A stretch of 64,000 nucleotides of DNA from Zygotorulaspora mrakii (GCF_013402915.1 NC_050722.1:868001-932000); one strand, 5' to 3'; counted from the first letter of the stretch, positions 31,650 to 41,641 are shown. Translations and numbers: made by a program. Notes: generated by a model not told the origin, from the sequence alone.

Positions 31650-32372
31650 ATGCTCGCTATAAATACGTTAGCATCACTGATATCTTCAAAAGGGCTTCTA
31701 GGACTCAGATCTTTGGCTACTGTAGCAGGAACAAACGTGGCAGCATCCACAAAAACCAGGGTTAGTGATACCATCCTTTCCAGGAGTCGCGAAGATATCG
31801 CTAAGGGGACAGCACATTTTAGACTTGGTGGAAAGAAACTTTATTTCCCAAAAGCGCGTGTCATCCTATTGAGACCCAATGCAAAGCACACACCCTACCA
31901 GGCAAAATTCATTGTTCCAAAGTCTTTCAATAAGCTAGATTTAAGAGACTACTTGTTTCATCTTTATGGACTAAGAGCAATGAATATAACAACTCAACTG
32001 CTACATGGTAGGTACGCAAGAGTCAACTTGGGCACACCAAGATATAGAGAACCACAAATCAAGAAGATGACAATAGATATGGCAGAACCATTTATTTGGC
32101 CTGAAGAACCTAAAAAAGAAGAGAATAATGCATGGAACGATTATTTGGTGAAAAACTTGCAAAAATACAGAGAAGATAGATTACGTCTGGGGTCTGATGA
32201 ATTCAAACCTGGTACAGCCTTTGACGGAGCCGTAGGACCTTTCAAGCAAGTCGCACAGCCATTCATTCCAAAATTCTTGGGTAAAAGAATTGAAAACAAA
32301 AAAACCAGGTATCAAGCCAAGCTTACACGCATGAGGCAGCTATCAAAACTAGACAAGTTTGTTAATCTTTGA
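31650..32372 (+). CDS. MRP20: Mitochondrial ribosomal protein uL23m (Mrp20)
   Basis: Large-subunit mitochondrial ribosomal protein of the L23 family, near the polypeptide exit. The first ATG (31650) gives 240 residues (S. cerevisiae 263) with a Leu/Ser/Ala-rich, acid-free presequence. The L23 core includes [27 protein letters not shown] and [18 protein letters not shown], and a basic C-terminus follows. The frame is open 16 codons upstream from a non-ATG codon and was not extended. Synteny: YDR405W lies between RPB7 and PDR15 on chromosome IV. Confidence 0.93.
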   Translation: MLAINTLASLISSKGLLGLRSLATVAGTNVAASTKTRVSDTILSRSREDIAKGTAHFRLGGKKLYFPKARVILLRPNAKHTPYQAKFIVPKSFNKLDLRDYLFHLYGLRAMNITTQLLHGRYARVNLGTPRYREPQIKKMTIDMAEPFIWPEEPKKEENNAWNDYLVKNLQKYREDRLRLGSDEFKPGTAFDGAVGPFKQVAQPFIPKFLGKRIENKKTRYQAKLTRMRQLSKLDKFVNL

Positions 32373-32504
32373 CAAGAGATGAGAGAGCCTCCTCTGATTT
32401 CTTTCCTCCTCCCATGTAAATAAATAAAAAAGTAATTAAAAAAAAAAGATTTGTTCCCCCTTTACCTTTACTGTTAAACTAATACTATACTATTCCTTAA
32501 TAAC

Positions 32505-33278
32505 CTAATTTTTTCGCTGTCTGCTTTCTTGAAGGATATCGTCGAGCATATCGTAACCTTCACTGAATCTTGAAGCTGTTGATTTCCTGCCAACATTTGC
32601 TGATGTATCCTGCTCGTGATCTCGCGGTTGTCTGGCTTGGCGCTGCTGCTGCTGCTGTCCGTAGGCTTCACGTTGCATGATAATCGTGTGCGTGAATTGT
32701 CTCAAGTACAGTTCCATAATGTTGAAACCACGGTCCAAATAATCAGTGCGTGAAAAAGGAGACCTGTTGGCCAGCGAGATGACGAACTGTGTCAGTTTAC
32801 CGAACACAAAATTTGAAGCAACGTTATTTTCGTCGTACGTCGTTGCATAATTCACCCACTGCCACCAAGTGACGTTCGAGTCATTGAACTTATTGAAGAG
32901 AAAGAAAACCTTGCCGTCTTGACTCTCAATGAACTCAATAAACTGATAAACTAACTCCAAAGTGACAAATCCGTTGAGACACAGAAAGCCAAGAGACCCA
33001 AATGGCAAAACGCTCAAAAGCGTCCACGTTAAATTAGACAGCATCCCAAACAGCATCACGTACAGCGTCCAGTATTTCAACATATAGATAAGCGTCCGAA
33101 CATTGACATCTGATGACGAAATTGTCGGGATTGAGGAACTCGACCCCTTTCTGCCGCTTTTGCTGGCTGCGTTGTCGGTGCTCTTCGTGGTCAGACACAC
33201 CATGTTGAGCACTTCCAGCGTCAAAATCAGCGGGATGACTAACGACACCAGATGGATGAAGGGCGAGAGTAGCAGCAT
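32505..33278 (-). CDS. ATG40: Atg40, ER-phagy receptor
   Basis: Reticulon-like ER membrane receptor that links cortical and cytoplasmic ER to Atg8 for selective autophagy. The 257-residue product (S. cerevisiae 256) has an N-terminal hydrophobic segment and further hydrophobic stretches at about 60-110, resembling reticulon hairpins. A polar Gln-rich tail follows. Near the C-terminus, YDML at residues 242-245 followed by acidic DD fits an Atg8-interacting motif ([WFY]xx[LIV]), the same place as the YDFM of S. cerevisiae. Weak overall conservation is expected; position next to PDR5 and RPB2 (YOR151C-YOR153W) supports the call. Confidence 0.88.
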   Translation of the reverse strand: MLLLSPFIHLVSLVIPLILTLEVLNMVCLTTKSTDNAASKSGRKGSSSSIPTISSSDVNVRTLIYMLKYWTLYVMLFGMLSNLTWTLLSVLPFGSLGFLCLNGFVTLELVYQFIEFIESQDGKVFFLFNKFNDSNVTWWQWVNYATTYDENNVASNFVFGKLTQFVISLANRSPFSRTDYLDRGFNIMELYLRQFTHTIIMQREAYGQQQQQRQARQPRDHEQDTSANVGRKSTASRFSEGYDMLDDILQESRQRKN

Positions 33279-33503
33279 TGCGAACTTGCAACGAGTCTTA
33301 GCTTAGAAGAGAAAAGACGCAGCGTGTGGCCAGTATTTTCCTCGGTATAGTACCACCAAAGAACAGCAAAACCTAGTGATCCACTTGACGATTACAAGTA
33401 CTTTCTACGAATATCGTCAACCTTGTCCGGCCCTGCCATCGGCTCCCCTGCTCCACTTCCATTTCGATTTCCTTGATAGCACGCGCTGAAAAACATCCCA
33501 GGG

Positions 33504-33512
33504 GTTACCCGG
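33504..33512. promoter_or_regulatory. Reb1-type site (GTTACCCGG)
   Basis: Matches the Reb1 core TTACCCG, about 230 bp upstream of ATG40. Reb1 sites commonly mark nucleosome-depleted promoters. Confidence 0.6.
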
Positions 33513-34101
33513 CACACACTTTTGTCAGTCCTGCATTTTTCGCATGCATTCCATACGGCCCACATACGGCTGTCACACCGTGCCCCCGTGCCTTCGTTCC
33601 GTGCATATGCATCGAAGTCAGTTTAGCGGGCTAAAGTTAAAAATAGCATTAGAAGGAAATACTCTTTCTATTGATAGTGCGGTACAAGAAGTTGCGGCGA
33701 GTCCGACCGCAAAGGCTGCCACGTTGCGAGTCCCAGTTGCACGACACAGACCACACAGAGCCTGGCCTGAACAGCTCTTACTTTGCCAACGTTTGCCAAC
33801 GGCGTCAGCGCAACATGTATGTCAGCGCAGGTGCATTTCAAGGCGACTACGGCCGTTCACAGTAGCTGGGGATATATGCCAAATAAAGTTACAGTTCTGA
33901 GCCAGCAGTGGACGCAAAGCGGGTAACAACCAACAAGTATCCGCGTCTGTCCCAAGCTATCAGATGGCCCCCCATCGCCCTTCAATTATATAGTTTCAAT
34001 TACCTTCACGAAACTCATATCTTGACTGCTATCATTGTGTACGCCCAGTGCGTATCGCCTCGATAAGCCATATCTGATACCACAGGCATGTTGGCTGAGG
34101 A

Positions 34102-34221
34102 ACCGCGGAAACCTGTTTTTCACTCAGTCCGTGGACCGGCTGCCCTCCGCGGCTCCGCGGACCACCTTTCTGCAGCAGCACCCCTCACGCACAGCCCTCT
34201 TCGGAAGGTTTCCTCCGCGGA
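34102..34221. promoter_or_regulatory. Cluster of pleiotropic drug response elements (PDRE)
   Basis: Three matches to TCCRYGGA: TCCGTGGA at 34128-34135, and TCCGCGGA at 34154-34161 and 34214-34221. Two near-matches also occur: ACCGCGGA at 34102-34109 and TCCGCGGC at 34146-34153. These are the binding sites of Pdr1/Pdr3-type Zn2Cys6 activators. They lie 0.86-0.98 kb upstream of PDR5, somewhat further than is usual in S. cerevisiae. Confidence 0.85.
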
Positions 34222-34844
34222 GCTAACGCCCCTCAATTCCTTAGAGCCCCTCCTCCTCCGCCGCTCTCTCCTAAACGACGGTGCATGTTCCAATGCCCGC
34301 TTTAGGGGCGCTTATCGCATTCCATGCCACCAGTCAGATGTCCGCAGAGGCCATGAAGCAACGGCCGCACATGGCGGGAAAACCCAAAAGTCAAAGTCAA
34401 AGGTGCCATCTCGCCACGGAACGCATCGCAAAGAATCCACCGATCGTGAGGCGGAACATACCAATGCGGTAATTCTCATTCCGTTAGGCGTCGTCACACA
34501 TGACACAGATCCCAAAACAAAACACTTTCTTCTGTCCAAGGCGAGAATTCTCATACTGCAAAGTAGTTTCCATTAGTGTAGATTATTCGGACGGATTCCA
34601 TCACACGTACGGAGAAAGAAAAAAGATCTGTTTAGTATGTATCTCTGCGATGATGAAGACTGACACGGAAAGATTAAATGTCTCTCAGCGGAACAAGAAG
34701 AAAATATGAGCGGTTAGTTCCTTCTTCTTGATATGTCATCATGACGGCTCCGCTCAGGTCAATTTTGTTTTTGTTAGTGTTGTTGTTGCTGCGATAGTAC
34801 TATTTTAGTTCTTGCTGGAAGTGTTTTTCTTGCGGGTGGCAAGA

Positions 34845-34851
34845 TATATAA
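34845..34851 (+). promoter_or_regulatory. TATA box of PDR5
   Basis: TATATAA followed by G fits TATAWAWR, 228 bp before the PDR5 ATG. A TATA-type promoter suits an inducible efflux gene. Confidence 0.6.
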
Positions 34852-34925
34852 GGATAGAGTTTGTTCTACATTTTTAATTTTCAGCTTATTATTTATCGGG
34901 AGAACACAGCATACTCACACTAACA

Positions 34926-34958
34926 CTCATCGGTATAGTTGTGCTCATCGGTATAGTT
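34926..34958 (+). repeat. 15 bp direct repeat in the PDR5 leader region
   Basis: CTCATCGGTATAGTT occurs at 34926-34940 and again at 34944-34958 (18 bp period). A diverged relative, CCCGTATAGTTATCGG, lies near 35007. Confidence 0.85.
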
Positions 34959-35079
34959 ATAGTTATTGGTTCTTGTGGTCATTGTTGTGCTTATACTCAT
35001 AGCCCGTATAGTTATCGGAGACAGCACAGTCAAGAGAGGACATAATAAGTAAGGTAACGCAGAGTAGTGGTGTTTGACG

Positions 35080-38000
35080 ATGACTTCGGAAGCGCCAAAG
35101 GAGGACTCTAGCTCGTCCTCTGTGCAATCAGAGAGGGTTTCGTACAATGGATTCGACGAAAAGACGCAGGACGAGATTCACCAGTTGGCTGAGACGTTCT
35201 CACATCAGAGTCTAGCGAAAGTGGCATCTTCAATCGCCGCGGAGGGTGTGAACCCGGTTTTTGATGGCGAAACAGACGCCAACTATAGTGCCAAGCTCGA
35301 CCCTACGTCAGACGACTTCAGCAGTGCTGACTGGGTCAAAAATATGTCTCGACTAGTGCAGTCGGACCCGGAATATTTCAAGCCGTACGAACTGGATTGT
35401 TGCTGGAAGAACCTGAGTGCTTCGGGTGATTCTGCGGACGTTGCTTATCAAACGACCGTTTCGAATCTGCCAACGAAGCTAATTTCTACAGCCTATAGAC
35501 AGCTCAGACCTGCAAAGGAGACTGATACTTTCCAAATTCTGAAGCCAATGGATGGTTTAGTCAAGGCCGGCGAACTGCTGGTCGTGCTGGGTAGACCGGG
35601 TTCTGGTTGCTCCACGCTGTTGAAGACCATTTCATCGAATTCCCACGGGTTCAAGGTTTCCAAAGACTCTGTTATCTCATACAAAGGTTTATCGCCACTT
35701 GATATAAGCAAACATTTCAGAGGTGAAGTTGTCTACAATGCAGAAGCCGATATTCATTTGCCTCATCTTACAGTCTATCAAACGCTATTGACAGTGGCAC
35801 GCTTAAAGACTCCAAGTAATCGTATACCAGGCATTTCAAGGGAAGCTTGGGCCAACCACGTGACCGAGGTTGCAATGGCAACTTACGGTCTATCACACAC
35901 GAGAAATACCAAAGTTGGTAACGAACTAGTACGGGGTGTTTCTGGTGGTGAAAGAAAGCGTGTATCTATCGCAGAGGTTACAATTTGTGGTTCAAAATTC
36001 CAGTGTTGGGATAACGCAACAAGAGGTTTGGATTCTGCCACTGCATATGAATTTATTCGTGCTTTAAAGACTCAGGCAACCATTCAAAACACTGCTGCCA
36101 CCATTGCCATTTATCAATGTTCACAAGATGCATACGATTTATTTGACAAAGTTTGTGTCCTTGACGCTGGTTACCAAATTTTCTTCGGTCCTTCAAATGA
36201 AGCTAAAAAATACTTTCAAGATATGGGTTATTACTGTCCTGAAAGACAAACTACTGCAGATTTCTTAACAGCTGTTACAAGCCCTCAAGAGAGAATTATA
36301 AATCAAGAATTCATTGAAAAAGGTATTCATGTGCCACAAACTCCAAAAGAAATGTCAGACCATTGGTTAAAATCAGAAAACTATAAAAAACTACTAAGAG
36401 ATATCGATGCCAATCTGTCGGAAAATGACGAGGAGAGTAAAACTGCAGTTAGAGAAGCTCATATTGCAAAGCAGTCTAAGAGGGCCAGGCCTTCTTCACC
36501 TTATACTGTAAGTTATATGATGCAGGTGAAATATCTAATAATCCGTAATTTTTGGAGAATTAGAAACAGTTCAGGTGTTACTCTTTTCCAAGTTATTGGT
36601 AATTCTGCCATGGCCTTAATTTTAGGTTCCATGTTTTATAAAATTATGAAAGTCCCCGATACTGATACTTTCTATTATCGTGGTGCTTCAATGTTTTTCG
36701 CTGTTTTATTCAATGCTTTTTCATCGTTATTAGAAATTTTCTCTCTATTCGAGGCAAGACCAATTACTGAAAAGCATAGAACTTATTCTTTATACCATCC
36801 AAGTGCTGATGCGTTTGCATCAGTTCTATCAGAGGTTCCAAGCAAAATACTTACTTCAGTTTGTTTCAACATTATCTTTTATTTTTTGGTCAATTTCAGA
36901 AGAAATGGTGGTAGATTTTTCTTTTACTTTTTAATCAATAATGTTGCAACATTTACAATGTCACATCTTTTCAGATGCGTTGGTTCACTCTGTAATAGTT
37001 TTACAGAATCAATGGTTCCTGCTTCTATGTTACTATTAGCATTCGTTATGTTTACAGGTTTTGCAGTGCCAGAGACAAAAATGCTTGGTTGGTCGAAATG
37101 GATTTGGTATATCAATCCGCTTGCATACCTCTTCGAATCATTGATGGTAAATGAATTTCATGGTCGTGATTTTGAATGTTCAACCTTTATTCCTAGTGGA
37201 TCCGGTTATCAAAGTGCTACAGGTACCGAACGCGTTTGTTCTGCAGTTGGTGCTGTTGCCGGCAATGATTTTGTCAATGGTGATGCCTTTTTGAGTACAT
37301 CTTACAATTATGTTAATAACCATAAATGGCGTGGATTCGGTGTTGGTATGGCGTTTTTGATTTTCTTTTTCTTTGTTTATTTAGTCCTTTGTGAATACAA
37401 CCAAGGTGCAAAGCAAAAGGGTGAAATGCTAGTATTTCCTCATTCTATTGTTAGAAAATATAAGAAGGAGCAAAAATTGAACACACCTCGTAATTCTGAT
37501 GATATCGAAAAAACTGCTGGAAATGATTCTATAAGTACTACAGATAAACAACTCCTACAAGATTCTTCTGATTCTTCATCCGATAGTAACGGTGTAGGTT
37601 TGAGTAAATCTGAGGCAATTTTCCACTGGAGAGATTTATGTTACGATGTCCAAATCAAGAAAGAAACCAGACGTATCTTGAACAATGTCGATGGATGGGT
37701 TAAACCCGGTACTTTGACAGCTTTAATGGGTGCTTCAGGCGCAGGTAAAACAACTTTGCTGGATAGTTTAGCGGAAAGAATTACCATGGGTGTTATTACC
37801 GGTGATGTTTTCATTGATGGTGAACCTCGTGACAGTTCCTTCCCTAGATCTATTGGTTATTGTCAGCAGCAAGATTTGCACTTGAAAACTGCAACTGTGA
37901 GAGAATCTTTAATCTTTTCAGCACACTTGCGTCAACCAGCTTCTGTTTCTGTTGAGGATAAGAATAAATACGTGGATGAGGTTATTAAGATTTTGGAAAT

Positions 38001-39567
38001 GGAAAAGTATGCAGATGCTGTTGTTGGTGTTGCTGGTGAAGGTTTGAATGTTGAACAAAGAAAAAGACTTACAATCGGCGTTGAGCTAGTCGCTAAACCA
38101 AAGTTGTTGGTTTTCTTGGACGAACCTACATCTGGTTTGGATTCTCAAACTGCTTGGTCTATCTGTCAATTAATGAAAAAACTTGCTGATCACGGGCAAG
38201 CAATTCTTTGTACAATTCATCAACCTTCTGCTATCTTGATGCAAGAATTTGATCGTTTATTATTTTTACAACGTGGTGGTAAAACCGTATATTTTGGTGA
38301 ATTAGGTGAAGGATGCCAAACCATGATTGACTATTTTGAATCACATGGCTCACATAAATGTCCGCCAGATGCAAACCCCGCGGAATGGATGTTAGAAGTC
38401 GTAGGTGCTGCACCCGGTAGTCATGCCAATCAAGATTATAACGAAGTTTGGAGAAATTCTGAGGAATACAGAGCTGTTCAAGCGGAATTAGATTGGATGG
38501 AAAGGGAGTTACCAAATAAAGTTAAGAACACGACTGACGATGACGATAAGCATTCACAGTATGCAACCTCTTTATGGAAACAGACTTGCTATGTTTGCAT
38601 TCGTTTATTCCAACAATATTGGAGATCTCCAGATTATATTTGGCCAAAATTCATTATGACAGTGTTCAACAATTTATTCATTGGATTTACTTTCTTCAAA
38701 GCGGATAGATCACTTCAAGGTCTACAGAATCAAATGTTGTCAGTTTTCATGTTCACAGTTATCTTTAATACCCTTTTACAACAATATCTTCCATCCTTTG
38801 TTGAACAAAGAGATCTTTACGAAGCTAGAGAGAGACCTTCGAGAACTTTTTCGTGGAAAGCATTTATCACTTCTCAAATTGTCGTTGAGGTACCTTGGAA
38901 CTTTTTGGCTGGTACCCTCGCATATCTCATTTATTACTATGCCGTTGGTTTCTACTCAAATGCTTCCATGGCAGGCCAACTTCACGAAAGAGGAGCCTTG
39001 TTTTGGTTATACTCAACTGCATTCTACGTTTGGATTGGTTCTATGGGGTCCATGTGTATCGCTTTAGTTCCAGTTAAGGAGGCAGCTGCCAATTTAGCTT
39101 CTTTGTTGTTCACAATATCGTTATCGTTTTGTGGTGTTATGGCTACTGCTTCAGCAATGCCAAGATTTTGGATTTTCATGTACAGAGTTTCACCATTGAC
39201 ATATGTTATTGATGGTTTACTAAGCACTGGTATTGCTAATGTTAATATTGAATGTGCTGATTATGAATTGGTTCACTTTGATCCAGCATCGGGACAAACT
39301 TGCTCAGAATATATGCAACCTTTTATACAGAGTCGGGGAACTGGTTATTTGACAAATCCATCTGCTACTTCCGATTGTTCTTTCTGCAGCGTTTCTCATA
39401 CTAATGATTATCTGAGCGGTGTTGGATCGTCTTATCACCACAGGTGGAGAAACTATGGTATATTCATCGCTTACATCGTTTTTGATTATGCTGCGACCGT
39501 ATTTTTGTACTGGTACATGAGGGAGCCAAAGTCAGCAAAGAAAGCTAAGAAAGATAAGAAAGAGTGA
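35080..39567 (+). CDS. PDR5: Pdr5/Pdr15-type multidrug ABC transporter (ABCG full-size)
   Basis: Plasma membrane ATP-driven exporter of azoles, cycloheximide and other hydrophobic drugs. The 1495-residue product (S. cerevisiae Pdr5 1511) has the NBD-TMD-NBD-TMD order. NBD1 has a degenerate Walker A with Cys for Lys (GRPGSGCS, residues 171-178) and an intact signature VSGGERKR. NBD2 has a good Walker A (GASGAGKTT, 884-892) and DEPTSGLDS, but a deviant signature (LNVEQRKR). This asymmetry is typical of the PDR subfamily and leaves one competent ATP site. The frame is open two codons upstream of the ATG at 35080. It is the single pre-duplication equivalent of both PDR5 and PDR15. A PDRE cluster upstream implies Pdr1-type control. 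Confidence 0.97.
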   Translation: MTSEAPKEDSSSSSVQSERVSYNGFDEKTQDEIHQLAETFSHQSLAKVASSIAAEGVNPVFDGETDANYSAKLDPTSDDFSSADWVKNMSRLVQSDPEYFKPYELDCCWKNLSASGDSADVAYQTTVSNLPTKLISTAYRQLRPAKETDTFQILKPMDGLVKAGELLVVLGRPGSGCSTLLKTISSNSHGFKVSKDSVISYKGLSPLDISKHFRGEVVYNAEADIHLPHLTVYQTLLTVARLKTPSNRIPGISREAWANHVTEVAMATYGLSHTRNTKVGNELVRGVSGGERKRVSIAEVTICGSKFQCWDNATRGLDSATAYEFIRALKTQATIQNTAATIAIYQCSQDAYDLFDKVCVLDAGYQIFFGPSNEAKKYFQDMGYYCPERQTTADFLTAVTSPQERIINQEFIEKGIHVPQTPKEMSDHWLKSENYKKLLRDIDANLSENDEESKTAVREAHIAKQSKRARPSSPYTVSYMMQVKYLIIRNFWRIRNSSGVTLFQVIGNSAMALILGSMFYKIMKVPDTDTFYYRGASMFFAVLFNAFSSLLEIFSLFEARPITEKHRTYSLYHPSADAFASVLSEVPSKILTSVCFNIIFYFLVNFRRNGGRFFFYFLINNVATFTMSHLFRCVGSLCNSFTESMVPASMLLLAFVMFTGFAVPETKMLGWSKWIWYINPLAYLFESLMVNEFHGRDFECSTFIPSGSGYQSATGTERVCSAVGAVAGNDFVNGDAFLSTSYNYVNNHKWRGFGVGMAFLIFFFFVYLVLCEYNQGAKQKGEMLVFPHSIVRKYKKEQKLNTPRNSDDIEKTAGNDSISTTDKQLLQDSSDSSSDSNGVGLSKSEAIFHWRDLCYDVQIKKETRRILNNVDGWVKPGTLTALMGASGAGKTTLLDSLAERITMGVITGDVFIDGEPRDSSFPRSIGYCQQQDLHLKTATVRESLIFSAHLRQPASVSVEDKNKYVDEVIKILEMEKYADAVVGVAGEGLNVEQRKRLTIGVELVAKPKLLVFLDEPTSGLDSQTAWSICQLMKKLADHGQAILCTIHQPSAILMQEFDRLLFLQRGGKTVYFGELGEGCQTMIDYFESHGSHKCPPDANPAEWMLEVVGAAPGSHANQDYNEVWRNSEEYRAVQAELDWMERELPNKVKNTTDDDDKHSQYATSLWKQTCYVCIRLFQQYWRSPDYIWPKFIMTVFNNLFIGFTFFKADRSLQGLQNQMLSVFMFTVIFNTLLQQYLPSFVEQRDLYEARERPSRTFSWKAFITSQIVVEVPWNFLAGTLAYLIYYYAVGFYSNASMAGQLHERGALFWLYSTAFYVWIGSMGSMCIALVPVKEAAANLASLLFTISLSFCGVMATASAMPRFWIFMYRVSPLTYVIDGLLSTGIANVNIECADYELVHFDPASGQTCSEYMQPFIQSRGTGYLTNPSATSDCSFCSVSHTNDYLSGVGSSYHHRWRNYGIFIAYIVFDYAATVFLYWYMREPKSAKKAKKDKKE

Positions 39568-39717
39568 TTTAACTCTTCTTTTTCTGATTTACATTCAATT
39601 TGTTACATTGTTTATAATATACATCTTATAGAAATATTAATTTGTCTATTTCGATGAATAGTTAGAGGGATACCATATATTCCCAGACAATGATTTTTTT
39701 CTATCTATATGCGCCAA

Positions 39718-41052
39718 CTACTCGATTAATAGTCTATGTAAATTAGTTACAGTTTCAGCAGGCGATGCAATCCAGATAGTACACCCCGCTAATCTAGCCT
39801 TGAAATCGTTTGCCGAACCAATTGGGGCAAATTGATCACCGATGTGCAGAGTTTCGCACGGTTTTATAGGATCATCAGGCGAGTAAAAATTCTGCAAGAT
39901 ACGCAATCCTAAATCTTTACCACCAATATCACACCAAACATCACTGCCACCATCAAAACAGCTAAATTGAATGTTTCTTGCTGGCAAAAAACTTTCTAAT
40001 GTTGCTTGCAGAGTTAGAACAACTTCTTCCAATTGTTCTCTTGCTAATTTAACGCTGGCTTGTCTCTGAGTCACTGGATCAAATCTTTCACCAGGAATAA
40101 TCCCAACGGCTCTTTTCTTCCTAATTATTGTTGCTTCAGCGGGCAAATGCAGCCTTTCTCTCAAATTGCGCAATGTTTTTTCCGCAAAATCTAGTGTCTG
40201 AGTCATATCCTCTTCCTCCCATGCCTTCATTGATGGTAAAAACCATTCTTCATGACTGATTGACTGAAATCCATAATCATCAGGTTCCTCGCCTTCGAAA
40301 TATCTGAAAAGGTAGTTAGATTCGCCACCCATAATGGTCAAACTGTGCTTTTGTTCCAAAGTCAAGACAGAAGAGTCATGAATTGCGACGATCAACCCCC
40401 TCAACCTTTGATCATACTGAGCTGCCTCATCGTAGCCAGCAGCCGTGACGATGCCTACTTTAATGTCTGATTCCAAAAGCTTCAGAATATAGCTGATTAC
40501 CGGATTCGTGTAGTCCAGATTCCCGCCATCCTCATACAGTGTGACATCACCATCAAACGTGACCAGTTTCAATGTGTTCCTACTGTACTTACGTCTCTGG
40601 TCGGTGAAGTAGAAGATCTGCGCCGTGTTAAGGATTCTTCTGACATCGTTGAAACTCGGTGCAACCATTCGGCGTTCACTTATCCCCCGTTCAGCGTCCT
40701 CCCATAAAAACGCCTTTTCTAGCGGCAACTCAGTGAAGAATTTACCGATAGTAGGGACCAGTTGGTTCAATCTGGACTTGCCCATCAATTCATACTTTTC
40801 GTTGTCGTCCACCGACTCGTTCAATTGCCCGTTTCTCGAGTCAAACTCTATTTTGTTCGAAACTAACGACGATATGTCGTCGAAGATCTCCGCATATTGA
40901 GATCTCACTCTCTGTGTGGTGGTCAAGTCGTCCATATCGTGCGACACTGCATGCAGCACAAACGGCGTAGCCAGCAGCCCTTTGATCCAATCGACAAATC
41001 CATCCTTACGGTGGCTTTTCAAATGGTATTCAACCCTATATCTTGAAGACAT
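39718..41052 (-). CDS. ISN1: Isn1, IMP-specific 5'-nucleotidase
   Basis: Cytosolic enzyme that hydrolyses IMP to inosine, balancing the purine nucleotide pool. The 444-residue product (S. cerevisiae 450) begins MSSRYRVEYHLKSHRKD. It carries the HAD-like nucleophile motif TFDGDVTLY with Asp167 and Asp169, an IVTAAGYDEA element and the C-terminal HIGDQFAPIGSANDFKAR acidic motif. The open frame continues 16 codons upstream to a GTG, but ATG 41052 fits the conserved N-terminus. PNS1 is divergent. In S. cerevisiae SLP1 lies between PDR5 and ISN1; it is absent here. Confidence 0.97.
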   Translation of the reverse strand: MSSRYRVEYHLKSHRKDGFVDWIKGLLATPFVLHAVSHDMDDLTTTQRVRSQYAEIFDDISSLVSNKIEFDSRNGQLNESVDDNEKYELMGKSRLNQLVPTIGKFFTELPLEKAFLWEDAERGISERRMVAPSFNDVRRILNTAQIFYFTDQRRKYSRNTLKLVTFDGDVTLYEDGGNLDYTNPVISYILKLLESDIKVGIVTAAGYDEAAQYDQRLRGLIVAIHDSSVLTLEQKHSLTIMGGESNYLFRYFEGEEPDDYGFQSISHEEWFLPSMKAWEEEDMTQTLDFAEKTLRNLRERLHLPAEATIIRKKRAVGIIPGERFDPVTQRQASVKLAREQLEEVVLTLQATLESFLPARNIQFSCFDGGSDVWCDIGGKDLGLRILQNFYSPDDPIKPCETLHIGDQFAPIGSANDFKARLAGCTIWIASPAETVTNLHRLLIE

Positions 41053-41641
41053 TACGCAAAATTCCGGTCTGTTTTCGTCCAAAGAAGCCACAAAAACCAC
41101 GCTTCACGCACCCAGTTACTTCAATTCTGAAACTATCCAATCCAAACCGAGGATGAATCTCTTCCCTTCAATTGACCTTCACGATTCTATCTCAGATCTT
41201 GTCGTTATCGTCAAATTTCACTATCATATGGATATATCGATAGCACGCCCCTGTTACCCGGAAGTGTCAAAAGTCGTTTGACGTTACTCGCATAGAAAAA
41301 AGATGCCATTTCCTCTTTTGTCAATTGTTTCTGTGCGTTCTCTCTTTGAAGCCGTAGAAGCTTTTACGTCAACAAGGAAGCATCACCCAGGATGGTAGCA
41401 ATATAAAAACAAGCCGCAATGACATATCTTCGAACAAGCAGAAAAAGAGAAACAGACTCTTATTTAAAGGCAGCACTACCGTGGGTGTTGAGGTAAGGTT
41501 CGTGAGCTTGCTTCCAAGTGTCTAGAAAGAATCTTGATTTGAGAAAGGTCGTCGTAGAGGTGTAAGACTGATTCATTTTTGTCATTAAAGCACCCTTTCT
41601 AGTGTCGGAGTTATATATCTCGAAGTTTTAAGCATCAGAAA
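41053..41641. other. ISN1/PNS1 divergent intergenic region
   Basis: 589 bp containing a Reb1-type GTTACCCGG at 41253-41261, about midway. No RNA gene or additional coding frame recognised. In S. cerevisiae these two genes are not neighbours, so this spacer spans a junction of gene order. Confidence 0.55.

Larger units (their letters stand above)
33279..35079. promoter_or_regulatory. Long ATG40/PDR5 divergent intergenic region
   Basis: 1.8 kb, the longest gene-free stretch in the window. It is visibly GC-richer than its surroundings between about 33.4 and 34.5 kb. It contains a Reb1-type site (GTTACCCGG, 33504-33512), a 10 bp tandem repeat at 33782-33801, a PDRE cluster at 34102-34221, a TATA box at 34845-34851 and a leader repeat at 34926-34958. 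The frames of 118 and 162 codons (33544-33900, 34088-34576) look non-coding. Confidence 0.6.

Noticed and set aside
33544..33900. 118-codon frame in the ATG40/PDR5 spacer
   Set aside because: Cys/His/Arg-rich sequence without recognisable domains in a GC-rich region where open frames arise by chance.
34088..34576. 162-codon frame upstream of PDR5
   Set aside because: It runs straight through the PDRE cluster and has low-complexity composition with no recognisable family.
34650..34670. ATGATGA followed by CTGA as a box C/D snoRNA
   Set aside because: The boxes are only a few bases apart and lack flanking inverted repeats.
41053..41100. Upstream extension of ISN1
   Set aside because: Begins at a non-ATG codon; ATG 41052 gives the conserved MSSRYRVEYH start.
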